Positions 1 through 9,964 of a DNA stretch of 64,000 nucleotides are shown one piece after another. The position numbers were made by a program, and so were the translations under genes. The DNA comes from Siphonodentalium dalli (Eukaryota > Mollusca > Scaphopoda > Gadilida > Siphonodentaliidae), in contig CP136063.1 of NCBI GenBank assembly GCA_032622095.1, positions 268,079,426 through 268,143,425 on the forward strand. Direction: 5' to 3'. The notes beneath the pieces were generated by a model, which ran no database searches, had not been told where the DNA came from, and saw only the letters and a list, made by a program, of their open reading frames with translations. Every line of letters begins with the position of its first letter. Position 1 is the first letter of the stretch.

Positions 1-2
1 CG

Positions 3-2399
3 CCGTGCCAAACAGCGTTCGACGCGCTTAAAGAAAGCTTAGCAACCGCCCCCATCTTAGCTTACCCAAATCCCGACAAACTGTTCATTCTGACAGTAGA
101 TGCATCTATACATAGTATCGGGGCGATACTATCACAATATGCTCATAGCCAAGATGATAAACACGTTGAACTACCAATCGCGTTCGCCAGTAAAAAACTT
201 AACAAATCACAAAGGAATTATTCTGTCACGGAAAAAGAAGCATTCGCGATATATACGTTTGCAAGGCAATTTAAATTTTACTTACAAGGATCCCAAGTAG
301 AGATTAAAACAGATCACTTACCCCTCATCCACATGTTTAAAAAACAGGATCTGATAAACACAAAAATTCAAAAATGGTTTTTGGAAATATCAGCATTGAA
401 CCCAAAAATTACTTATATTAAAGGCACGAACAATGTTACGGCAGATTTTTGCAGTCGGATAAACCCCGACACACACCCGTGCATCAATTCTTGCACCGAT
501 AGCGACCCAAATCCACCCACCAATCCCCTTGTACAGGATATTAATATACTTGACATGAAAGATATTCAGGAATTTTCAAAACAAAAAAAACAACCAAAAC
601 AGAAAACGGATTCCGAACCACCAGTTGATCTCGACGACAGCCCGGTCCTTCCTCCTATAACTAATATAAGAGATGAACAATCAGGAGACCACACAATCTC
701 CGAGATTATCAAACAAATGCAATCAACAAATATACCCGAAAAATTAGCAAAAACCTTTATTCTCAAAGATGGTATCCTACACTATATATCAATATATAAT
801 GACATACCTAAATTACGTATATATATAACGGACAAAATAGCACAAGAAGTTATATCCCAATATCACAGTCTCGGCCATAGAGCGGTACAATCGCTATACG
901 CAACCATACGGAACAGATATTACACACCTCAGTTGTTTGCAAAAATTGTCACATACATAAACAATTGTCATACATGCCGACAACGAAATGCTTATAATCC
1001 AAAAATCCCGCTTCAACCAGTCACTGCCCCATCAAGGCCAGGACAACTCATAGCTATCGATCTTATGGGACCATTTTCCCCCAAAACACAGTCAGGAAAT
1101 AGATTTATCTTAACTATTATTGATCAATTTTCATTACATACTTTAGCATACGCATTACCTAACAAAATGGTGGATACAATTTTAGAAAGATTGAATTCAG
1201 AGTATTTCACTTTATTTGGATCAGTTGAAGAAATATTAACAGATAATGGGTCCGAGTTTGCAAACTCTACCTTCACTGAATTTTGTAAATATTACCATAT
1301 CAATCACCGCCTCACTTCGTTCTACAGACCCCAAAGTAACGGTAAATCAGAACGTTCGCATAGAAGCCTAGCATCAATCATTTCAACAATCACCCAAGCA
1401 AATGTAGAAAATTGGGACCTATATCTAAATTATGCATCACAAGCAATGAACTTCCATTGTTCCAGTGTACATACACATTCACCATTTTTTCTAACTTTTT
1501 TTAGAGAACCACAGATAAGCATAGACCGAATTTTAACACACAGAGAAAAGTATTTAGGAGAGGATTTTTTAGCCACCACGCTTCAAAATCAACACATTAT
1601 TTTTAAAACTACAAAATCTCTTCTCGAAACAGCCTCTCGCAACCACAAACAGAACAAAGGTGGATCTATTCCAACCTTTAAAATAGGCCAATCCGTCTAT
1701 TACAAAATCCACCAACCAAATCACAAATTTTCATTTAAATATGAGCCGTTTTGGCGTATCTTGAAACAGACAGGCCCCATATCTTACATATTAAGACATG
1801 ACCTATCTGCTAAATTAACAAAATCACATGCTAAACACATCAAACCATCCCCCATTGATTGGCCTACACCTCAAATTCCCAATCACTTAAAAAATAAACG
1901 ACATAATCGATTTGCATTTCCACCGAGTGAAGCCAGTGTCGATAATAATAGCTCTCAATCCACATTGGAATCAGACGATGACCTCAAAACCACGGCAATT
2001 AAGCGCGCTCAACTTGAGCGCTCAAACACAGACGACAGCTCTTCAATACCATTGGCTGAATTAGCCAACAGACTCATGGCTTCGAAACATTTTAATAAAA
2101 CAGACAGCCAATCACCCCCGGATTTTTCACCCAGCGACCAATCTAGGCCCCAAACACAGGAACCAAATATCATAAAACACAAATTAATTACGCAAAATTC
2201 TTTTCGTACAACGCCAGACACAAAATCTGATCGCGCAGATAACAAACGCGGCCGGCATCGTAAAATATATATTCACCATACTCCAAACACACGCCTAAAG
2301 ATTCATCGTTTTCTAATTCCTTCCAATATACATCACCCGACAGCCGTTCGACAAATTGGTCAAACGAAAGTACGGAAACATATGATTTATATCAGATGA
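3..2399 (+). CDS. pol: Pol polyprotein C-terminal part: RNase H and integrase (5' partial)
   Basis: The frame is open from base 3 to the stop at 2397-2399, giving 798 visible residues. Residues about 28-150 are RNase H, with the acidic residues in TVDAS (D33), EKEAF (E79) and TDHLP (D104). The integrase zinc finger follows as H288-x3-H292-x29-C322-x2-C325. The integrase core has D353 (AIDLMGP), D414 (TDNGSEF) and E450, so the last pair is spaced D-35-E. A GPY/F-like segment (TGPISYILRHDL) follows near residue 590. The last 180 residues are a hydrophilic tail of unknown role, shared with the sister copy at 43540-44000. The protein would cut and integrate element cDNA. No stop or frameshift is seen, so this stretch could be functional. 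The reverse transcriptase is not in the window. Confidence 0.92.
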   Translation, partial: PCQTAFDALKESLATAPILAYPNPDKLFILTVDASIHSIGAILSQYAHSQDDKHVELPIAFASKKLNKSQRNYSVTEKEAFAIYTFARQFKFYLQGSQVEIKTDHLPLIHMFKKQDLINTKIQKWFLEISALNPKITYIKGTNNVTADFCSRINPDTHPCINSCTDSDPNPPTNPLVQDINILDMKDIQEFSKQKKQPKQKTDSEPPVDLDDSPVLPPITNIRDEQSGDHTISEIIKQMQSTNIPEKLAKTFILKDGILHYISIYNDIPKLRIYITDKIAQEVISQYHSLGHRAVQSLYATIRNRYYTPQLFAKIVTYINNCHTCRQRNAYNPKIPLQPVTAPSRPGQLIAIDLMGPFSPKTQSGNRFILTIIDQFSLHTLAYALPNKMVDTILERLNSEYFTLFGSVEEILTDNGSEFANSTFTEFCKYYHINHRLTSFYRPQSNGKSERSHRSLASIISTITQANVENWDLYLNYASQAMNFHCSSVHTHSPFFLTFFREPQISIDRILTHREKYLGEDFLATTLQNQHIIFKTTKSLLETASRNHKQNKGGSIPTFKIGQSVYYKIHQPNHKFSFKYEPFWRILKQTGPISYILRHDLSAKLTKSHAKHIKPSPIDWPTPQIPNHLKNKRHNRFAFPPSEASVDNNSSQSTLESDDDLKTTAIKRAQLERSNTDDSSSIPLAELANRLMASKHFNKTDSQSPPDFSPSDQSRPQTQEPNIIKHKLITQNSFRTTPDTKSDRADNKRGRHRKIYIHHTPNTRLKIHRFLIPSNIHHPTAVRQIGQTKVRKHMIYIR

Positions 2400-2889
2400 C
2401 AACTGATATCGAACATTCATAGTCATGTATCAAAGTATCTCACAATCACTAATGATAGATAATTTACATAACTTTTATTAATATTATATAAAACAGGTCT
2501 TACAAAGGCATAACCCTACTGCAATTCTCCCATCCCACCCCCTTCGGCACAGAGATAGACACCCAAACGATAAACTTCATTCACACCAGTGGTATGATCA
2601 TTAAACAGGGCATCATCTCGTTTCCCAAATCTCTAATTCAATTATCGCTAACAGGTGTGCATTGAGTCATGATGCCGAAGTAAATTTAACCGACATGTAA
2701 TATATATCTTTCGCTAATGACTGACACTCGGCCTCTTTGAATAATTGTTTATTCACGAAACATGCCAATATGTCGATCATTGTCTCTCGCACCAATCTCC
2801 GAAATATCGCAAAATCCCGTTCATGACTCAGTTACATCTTCATTCCCTCCAATATGCTTAACTCAATCATATATTCATTGACATAGCAA

Positions 2890-3430
2890 ACGAATCCTAC
2901 AATACACTATATATTATACAGTAGGTTATATAGTGATCACGGCATATTTCCCTCAATACCACCCCCCCCCCTCCTGCCAAACAACGCTCTTTATCATAAG
3001 AACGATTGGTACAGAAACCACGGCATATTATCCCTCAATGTAGACACCCCCACCCACCAACGCCACAATACACTATATATATTATATAGTAGTTGATACA
3101 ATAATCACGGCATATTTCCCTCAATATCACCCCCCCCAATACCGCCACAAAACGCTCTTCATTATAGAGCGATTGGTACATAAACCACGGCATTTATCCC
3201 ATCAACAACACTTCCCCAATCCCTATCTCATTGTAACGGACATTTGTCCGACCTTATTTTAGGTCATGACACCCTAAAACTGCCACTAAACGCCTTTTGT
3301 TATATGGCGTGTGGAATATTAACCACGGCATGCATCACCCAGATATTCAGTATTTCCCAATCCTAATATGAAAGTCACCATTACACCGCCCCCCCCCCCT
3401 CGAACAAACAAACGCTCTTCATTCTAAAAC
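2890..3430 (+). repeat. Diverged repeat units with C-tract, hairpin and ACCACGGCAT
   Basis: Three to four imperfect units of about 125-165 bp are seen. Each combines an AT-rich phrase (ACACTATATATTATA), the phrase CACGGCAT, a run of C, and a short stem-loop built on ACGCTCTT and its complement (2988, 3152, 3285, 3412). The same unit is present in four to five tighter copies in the sister element at 42340-42790. Confidence 0.7.
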
Positions 3431-3733
3431 TTAGATAATCCAATCAATAACAGTATTGAACTCTTGGCAGCGGTCTAATAATATATTTATCTCTTTACAT
3501 TTCAACCAATCTTAGACTATAATTAAATAATCTTTGGCGATTTAGCACGTTTACAAAAGTTACTCTTTGTAGCTCAACCAATATTAACACCTTTGGGCCA
3601 TTACCACGATTACAACAATAACAACAACAACAACAAAAAAAAAAAAATACATTTCTTTTCACTGAATTTATCAGCAAGATGTTATTTCTACAGGCTAACA
3701 CGGTGAATAACCACAAAAACAATTCAATTCATG

Positions 3734-4111
3734 TTATTGTTGGCTAAACACCGTGCCAGCTTGCAGAATGCAAGCCAGCTCTTGATCCAGGGACGGTCCG
3801 AATTCTTCAGGGGCAGCAGTCACACCAACATCTTCTTATAGCACTCTCCGATGTTGGCTCCATAGGTCTATTATCCTCTGCCTCTCATCTATAATCTCCA
3901 GCCGGAGATTTATCACCTTGTGGCATCGTTCTAATTCAGACACGGTACTCAAATACCGTGCCCAATCTATACTGGTCCCTCCAGCCAGGCACACAGCAAC
4001 TATAACATCATAAAATGCCAATATGTGATCCACATATTGCATTGTTACCTCATATTGGCTCGTTTCTAACACAGCAACCTCAGCATCCAAAAATCGCAGG
4101 TAATCAGACAT
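3734..4111 (-). pseudogene. Unrecognised antisense ORF inside the LTR element spacer, one in-frame stop
   Basis: On the strand opposite to pol and env a frame runs from an ATG at 4111 (a further ATG-like start lies at 4153) to a TAA at 3836-3838. It then continues in the same frame for 33 codons to a second TAA at 3734-3736. The read-through part (starting EDVGVTAAPEEFG) looks as protein-like as the first part. The product would be about 125 residues, acidic, with a likely helical C-terminal half (ELERCHKVINLRLEIIDERQ). A TATA-like GTATATAAGG lies 44-53 bases upstream of the ATG. I do not recognise a family. The sister element lacks this segment, so it may be an accessory antisense gene of the family, a nested insertion, or chance. 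Confidence 0.4.
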
Positions 4112-4154
4112 AATGAAAATTATGTCAGAAATAACCCTTGTCGATATTCCCAAA

Positions 4155-4164
4155 CCTTATATAC
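4155..4164 (-). promoter_or_regulatory. TATA-like box upstream of the antisense ORF
   Basis: Minus-strand GTATATAAGG sits 44-53 bases before the ATG at 4111. This is the usual distance for a short leader. Motif only; no transcript evidence. Confidence 0.3.
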
Positions 4165-6301
4165 TTATCTCATATTGGCAGATAGCGTCCGTATGGAATC
4201 GGGACGCTGTGCCAAACCAAGCAAGCACTCTCGAAGATTCCCGAGGGACATGCTAGGCACTATCTATCTCAAATATATATTACAAACCCCTGTTCCCGCT
4301 AACATCTAACCAGCTATCAAGCGATATCTCTTCGATACATCTAAACATAATATCCAATGATAAATAAACACACTAAACATCATCTAATAATCAGATATAA
4401 CTCAATGCTGGCAAGTCCAGTGTGCATCGGTGCACCATGCACACAGGGCTAAAACTTGCTTCCCTCAAAAAAATAAAATAAATAAATACAATAAAAATAT
4501 GTTACACAAGTATCATATCAATAAATAGGAATATTTCAACATAAACTAATAACATAAACAAACATTACCCAGCCAATTTTTCTGCCTCATAACATAACCA
4601 AAACTATCCATAATTATTCATCAAACTCAAATAATCCTATTTAGATGAAATAATTAACCAAGGTTCACAACCTCACAAGTGTATCATAATAACAAACTTA
4701 AGTGACACACACACACCAATTATTACGACATGAACACCGATAGGTGAACCTTCCTTAACGATTTAGTACGCTTACCCCCCCCCCCCCCACGTATCTAGTG
4801 AGATACAATTCCCCATCCAATTCCCATGATACCCGAACGCCCTTCCACAAGAAAATCTCCAAATACAACGTACATGTTAACGGCCAATCAAGGCCCAGTT
4901 AACTTAACATGTATAGAACACACAGTGCACAATCGTGCATAAAAATCCCAGATACATGTACAGAGCTAACTGAAGCTCACTCTTACATACATGTAACGCG
5001 CAATACACGGACCCCACATGCATCTATATCGTGCATAAAACAAAAATCCAATACACGTGAACACGAAATTCACGTACAAACTTCACCCAATACCGCCGCT
5101 TACCAAAATGTGCATATACAGTGCCAAAATAGGCTCACCATGTGCACTTTATCCCAAACGACAAAAATATTGTCAGTCCTTAAGCAATATTTTTCATATT
5201 CTTCCCTACCCCATATATTATTGTCAAATATACTTGCCAATGATTAACTGTCATTAATAACATATTCATATACGCCCTATATCGGATCTTATAACTCAAA
5301 TTAACACATGTCCAACATCAGTTCATACTACCATTACTATTCATTAAGGCGAAACGATGTATAGAACCCACGTATATAGAAGCATCAAGTTTCTTCATCC
5401 AAATCCCACACACGTACAATCATCGAGTTGTTCCAATAAGACAACGGAATACAAATTTCCGATATAATTTGTCCAGGAACAAAATATCACGTCAGAAACA
5501 CATTTTGTTCAAATATATCAATACAATTAAATAGGAACATACAATTACCATTCATATACAATGCTACCGATATAGATCACCATGCAAAATATCTCCCAAC
5601 ACGACGATATTGTATACATACCCCCCCCCCCCCACCGCCAAGATAACCAGAGCCGCGTGACAATGCGCGATCAAATATTATCATTACAATATAGATATAA
5701 CTACTATTCCATGCGTCAATTGCACTCCCCTAATACTATACAATCAACAAAAATTTCCGCCAATAATCATGTCAAATATAGCAATAAGAACCTATATATA
5801 GCAGTACACAATACGCATTTATTCATATGCCTTTTGATATCCATATTGACATGACTGTTGGTATACCTACACCCTATGACACATACATTTTATAAATAAT
5901 ACAGCAATACCACTTGTCGTTCACATTCAGATGTCCATGTGATATTTTCAATGAAACCAATCTGCATTAGCACGATGTAGCCCACGTTAAATTATATAGG
6001 CACAAACAGCTATCAAAGATAATTCACAGCCGTAATGGCCAACGCATTTATACCGCTATACCACTAATTACCTTCGTCGACATGCCTAGCGCACGCAGCG
6101 CGGCTAATTGATACACACACTGGCATCGCGTGACGTCATATTTCGTCGATTTCTGGGGGTACCCAGATACACAGTAAACAGTAAACTTACACCGGCCGAA
6201 AAATCTCATTGATTAATCAAACCAGTTAACCCATATAAGCCATGCCCACGAGAATCTATCTTTATAATCAGATACCGGCTAACCCGCTAATACACACCTA
6301 T

Positions 6302-6315
6302 ATTTTTACTTATAG
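6302..6315 (+). promoter_or_regulatory. Possible splice acceptor for env mRNA
   Basis: A T-rich stretch ending TTTTTACTTATAG lies 14 bases before the ATG at 6329. Insect errantiviruses express env from a spliced subgenomic RNA. An acceptor here would place the second in-frame ATG first in that message and a signal peptide directly after it. This is an inference. Confidence 0.4.
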
Positions 6316-6328
6316 GGGTGCAAGCGAT

Positions 6329-8518
6329 ATGAAGCCTACAGAAAACTTCGTTAAAGCGACCCTCTTCATACTTATCATCGGCTTTCAAACTAGTGACGCT
6401 ATGTTAACTCGACAGAACATGTTATTTTTGCATCACCGGCAAATTGCTGTCTCAAATGAAAATTGGGATCTCAGTTTTCTCATCGAACTCACACCATATT
6501 ATACCTACATAGCAAGACTCGCTACCGACATAAGGATGGCCCAAAATAAACTCAATAGCATTTGTGCCACGTTTCATCAAAGCACATATCACCATAACAA
6601 ACCTCCATTCAGGAACGAGACAAATAACATTAACTTTAATCTCATCAACATTTTGACAGATTTACAAACTGAATTAGCAGCGGCTCTCACGGAAACAAAA
6701 CAAATCCAATATGAATATCATAATTATTATCAACTCCATAATACCAAAAGACTCAAACGAGCAATATTACCCGTAATAAGCGATATAGCTAAGTTTTTAT
6801 TTGGCACCCCTTCGATGTCAGATATTACACATGTAGAAGATAACATACGAACCCTCTACCAAAACCAAAAAAAAATCCAACACGATACTCAAACCGCTTA
6901 TTCTATCATGAATATAACACGCGTCATTTCAAACGAAAATCGCCAACGAGTCAACACATTATCAACAACAATATCCAATATTCAAGCCACACTTCGAAAA
7001 GAAACACATCGAACCCAAAAACATGTGCATACAATTGAAATATTCACAATCATCAACGCTAAATTTCTAGTAATATTACACGAAATACAACAAGATGTTA
7101 TCCAAGCAAAATTATATTTGCGACATCTTAAAGTTCAAATTGCCTCTCTAATTAACCACCGATTTACACCGGAGATCATAAGCCCAATACATTTAAAAAA
7201 GGCACTTGACAGTATAACGAAATTACTTCCAGCCCATTTGAAGTTACCATTCCCCATAGAATCGGGAATTGCAAAATATTACCAACATTTGAAGACACAA
7301 ACCATACTCACAGACAGCAGACTAATCATTACCATAACAATTTATTTACGCGATATCAGAATGCAGTTTGACATATTCCGCGCTATACCATTTTTTTATC
7401 CATTAGACCCTCGAGACCCAAGACTCAGACACAACAATAAATATACAGTTGCCCGAATCGATATTACTCATAATTACCTGCTATTATCTCCCGACCGATC
7501 CAAATATACCACCATTGGTGACAATCACCCGTGTATTTTAAACAAATTACCATATTGTAAAATTCAAAAAATTTCAATCGCCGCATCACATAATCATAAC
7601 TGCCTACTCAACATATTCACCAATGATACAAAAAATACCGCCACAAATTGCCCTATAGCCATTTACCCTCAGTATAATTTACCATCCGCTATTAAGCTGG
7701 CGGCATGTACATGGCTTATAACAACCACGAAAGCTCATACATTTACAGTAAACTGTCATCACAATCTCTTAAGAAAACGACCGTATAGAATCACAATTTT
7801 ACCCCCCATCGCAACGATAACTTTACCACCAAGGTGCATAGCTACATCAGCTAGTATCAAACTAATTGCATTCACAACTTTGAACTCATCAAACATCACC
7901 ATCAAGACACAAATAACCCAATTACAATCAACTATTGAATTACATAAATTGCCACAATGGAAGCCATTATTTTCCCAAATTCATAACTTGCCCCCTCAAG
8001 TATCGATTCCAAACAAGTTACCCCCCATAAAGCAACTATCATTATATGATTTTCTGCAAACAGTCACATCCCTGCAACCCATCAAACAAAAGAAAAAACA
8101 GGATTATTACCAAATTATCATTCCCGCGGTCATTACGTTCGTATTAATTTTACTGATTGCCATCTCAAGTCGCAAATACATTATTCAGTGTATCACGAAA
8201 ATTTCCCAATACCAGACTCAACGCAATCACAACACGCGACGAATTAAAATCGCAAAGCGACGAAATAAACTTAACCAAATGATAAAGGGAACTGATATGC
8301 AACTTCGTCACAGACTAACCCCACCAATACCCAATGAAGCCACGAAAGATATTCATTTGTCTCCAGCTAAGGAACCTCAAATACAAATCACACAAGAAGA
8401 TTTGACATTTCCCAAAAAACACCCGCGAGATGTCGATGAAGAATCATCCACACTACGACCTATGAAAATAATGAAAACTCACGCGTCCATCCATAACCCA
8501 CCACTTAATCTATATTGA
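6329..8518 (+). CDS. env: Baculovirus-F-like envelope fusion glycoprotein
   Basis: A class I-type fusion envelope of the baculovirus F / errantivirus Env kind. The open frame begins at 6242 (758 residues). I prefer the ATG at 6329, the 30th codon, because a hydrophobic signal-peptide-like segment (ATLFILIIGF) follows at once and a splice-acceptor-like site precedes it. Residue numbers below count from 6242. A furin-type site RLKR is at 170-173. It is followed by a fusion-peptide-like stretch ending KFLFGT, the hallmark of the F family. A single transmembrane helix lies near 625-642 (PAVITFVLILLIAI), leaving a basic tail of about 115 residues. Several N-x-S/T sites fit a secreted ectodomain. 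There is no stop or frameshift. The role would be membrane fusion of virus-like particles. Whether it is expressed is unknown. The sister copy retains only fragments. Confidence 0.85.
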   Translation: MKPTENFVKATLFILIIGFQTSDAMLTRQNMLFLHHRQIAVSNENWDLSFLIELTPYYTYIARLATDIRMAQNKLNSICATFHQSTYHHNKPPFRNETNNINFNLINILTDLQTELAAALTETKQIQYEYHNYYQLHNTKRLKRAILPVISDIAKFLFGTPSMSDITHVEDNIRTLYQNQKKIQHDTQTAYSIMNITRVISNENRQRVNTLSTTISNIQATLRKETHRTQKHVHTIEIFTIINAKFLVILHEIQQDVIQAKLYLRHLKVQIASLINHRFTPEIISPIHLKKALDSITKLLPAHLKLPFPIESGIAKYYQHLKTQTILTDSRLIITITIYLRDIRMQFDIFRAIPFFYPLDPRDPRLRHNNKYTVARIDITHNYLLLSPDRSKYTTIGDNHPCILNKLPYCKIQKISIAASHNHNCLLNIFTNDTKNTATNCPIAIYPQYNLPSAIKLAACTWLITTTKAHTFTVNCHHNLLRKRPYRITILPPIATITLPPRCIATSASIKLIAFTTLNSSNITIKTQITQLQSTIELHKLPQWKPLFSQIHNLPPQVSIPNKLPPIKQLSLYDFLQTVTSLQPIKQKKKQDYYQIIIPAVITFVLILLIAISSRKYIIQCITKISQYQTQRNHNTRRIKIAKRRNKLNQMIKGTDMQLRHRLTPPIPNEATKDIHLSPAKEPQIQITQEDLTFPKKHPRDVDEESSTLRPMKIMKTHASIHNPPLNLY

Positions 8519-8630
8519 TCATTTTCCCAATAATACCATTTTTTTTTCCTATAAGGGGCACAAACCCACAGACTAATTCTAATATCGTTACTGCATGCAT
8601 ACCACGTCAGCTGCATATAATAACGCCATT

Positions 8631-8990
8631 ATGACACGTGCCAACCCCAAGAGTTAGACAACTGACCGCCGATTATCTTCAATAACATTGGTCACGGATC
8701 TCCCCACCTATCAACAAATGCATTAATTAAAGTCTCATATACCACACTCCAAACAATATTTCACCTCTGACCCATGCTCTCAACAATTCCCTGAGCAATT
8801 AACGGCAGATATGACACGTGCCAACCCCAAGAGTTAGACAACTGACCGCCGATTATCTTCAATAACATTGGTCACGGAACTCGCCAACTATCAACAAACG
8901 CATTAATCAAAGTCTCATATACCACACTCCAAACAATATTTTACCTCTGACACATGCTCTCAACAATTCCCTGTGCAATTGACGGCAGAT
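8631..8990 (+). repeat. 180-bp tandem duplication in the element 3' UTR
   Basis: Two adjacent 180-bp units begin ATGACACGTGCCAACCCC at 8631 and 8811 and differ at only a few sites. The sister element also carries two copies (about 40365-40560), so the duplication is older than either insertion or is maintained. Confidence 0.85.
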
Positions 8991-9495
8991 GAGAAACATT
9001 TGGTCTCTCATTACCACAATACCGAATGTATACATATCGTCATGATTTTATTAACAATACAACATGCATTTATATAATACATCACCAATGTTCATCATTT
9101 ACAAAACATACCATGCACTATTACCGTATTGTTATATTCATTACTTCTCATACTTGTATCTCTATATTCTATTATCATACCTTAGCCTACATATCAATAT
9201 AGCACGCATTATGACTGCTTGCACGATCATTTTATATACCAACCCATATATGCTTTTCCCACCATTTATTTCATAATCTCATAATATTGCGTATCATCAT
9301 TTTAAGACAACTTAATATCGCATATCATCATTTTAAGACAACTTTGATTCCACATGTATTAATCATAACTTCACCACAATCAATGTTATTATACTTCATT
9401 TCAGCCTCATCCACATTACATGATCACAATTACCCCAGTTAGGTCCATAATTTTGATGTTACATAAGATTTTCTGCTGCGCTAAAAATCTTACAC

Positions 9496-9509
9496 GGGTG
9501 GGGGACATA
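9496..9509 (+). other. Polypurine tract before the 3' LTR
   Basis: GGGTGGGGGACATA directly precedes the LTR start TGTGAG. This is the expected plus-strand primer position for reverse transcription. The sister copy has the equivalent sequence beyond 39725. Confidence 0.7.
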
Positions 9510-9568
9510 TGTGAGATAACTACCCATTATAATCTCACAACTTGATTCAAACTATACGAATGTCCCAA

Positions 9569-9577
9569 TATATAAAA
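9569..9577 (+). promoter_or_regulatory. LTR TATA box
   Basis: TATATAAAA in the first fifth of the LTR. The counterpart in the sister 5' LTR is at 46545-46553 on the minus strand. It probably places the RNA start about 30 bases downstream. Confidence 0.55.
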
Positions 9578-9920
9578 CCCCAAACTCAGATATTCGTGTT
9601 CGGTTCTCGAAACCTCACACGTCTTACTCTCAGCGAAGATATACACACAATGAAGATGGCTCCCAAATATGGTCAGGGGAGATGACCATAACGGAAGAAC
9701 CAATCCCGATGTGTATTGCCAAACACCTCATCTAATATGCATCCCAAATAGTATATAAGAAACAACTACATCCCATCACATCATGCTTTCACTAGACTCA
9801 TCTCATACCTAGATCATATCCAGGCATCATTCACACCAGGCATCACCCATTCGGGGACACCAATTCGCGGCGACTATTGATCATTATATTTGTACACACT
9901 GCATATCTTATTCACAACAT

Positions 9921-9926
9921 AATAAA
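9921..9926 (+). terminator. LTR polyadenylation signal
   Basis: AATAAA 38 bases before the LTR end. It is conserved in the sister LTRs (46190-46195 and the equivalent near 39299, minus strand). Confidence 0.5.
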
Positions 9927-9964
9927 GACTTGTACCTACTATATACATGTGTCATTACCTCACA

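Larger units (their letters stand above)
2400..6241 (+). other. Long pol-env spacer with C-tracts and repeats
   Basis: About 3.8 kb lie between the pol stop and env, far more than in insect errantiviruses, where the genes nearly abut. No sense-strand ORF of convincing quality is seen. The stretch holds homopolymer C runs near 2963, 3127, 3395, 4775 and 5621 and a repeated unit (2890-3430) with the phrase ACCACGGCAT and a small AACGCTCTT hairpin. An antisense ORF lies at 3734-4111. The sister copy keeps most of this spacer (about 40940-43510 in reverse), including C-tracts at the same places, so it is an inherited part of the family. The sister lacks roughly 3425-4315. Confidence 0.75.
8519..9509 (+). 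other. 3' untranslated region of LTR element copy 1
   Basis: Non-coding sequence between the env stop and the 3' LTR, conserved with the sister copy (39726-40640 in reverse). It contains the 180-bp duplication and ends in a purine-rich tract. Confidence 0.7.
1..9964 (+). mobile_element. Errantivirus-like (Ty3/gypsy) LTR element copy 1, 5' part outside the window
   Basis: In order it has pol (RNase H, integrase), a 3.8-kb spacer, an env gene, a 3' UTR with a 180-bp duplication, a purine-rich tract and a 3' LTR starting TGTGAG and ending CTCACA. The gag, protease, reverse transcriptase and 5' LTR lie upstream of the window. A sister copy in reverse orientation at 39260-46612 shares the LTR, the pol C-terminal tail, the spacer, env remnants and the 3' UTR, which confirms the limits. 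A Ty3/gypsy pol followed by a baculovirus-F-like env is the layout of errantiviruses in insects. Here the pol and env frames visible in the window are intact. The four bases after the LTR are GTTG, but the matching left target duplication cannot be seen. Confidence 0.9.
9510..9964 (+). repeat. 3' LTR of element copy 1
   Basis: A 455-bp LTR with inverted termini TGTGAG and CTCACA. It matches both LTRs of the sister copy. It holds a TATA-like box (9569-9577) and an AATAAA signal (9921-9926), giving a U3-R-U5 order. Confidence 0.9.

Noticed and set aside
2009-2245. Minus-strand ORF of 78 codons opposite the pol tail
   Set aside because: Shadow of the real pol frame; the matching stretch in the sister copy is explained by the pol tail.
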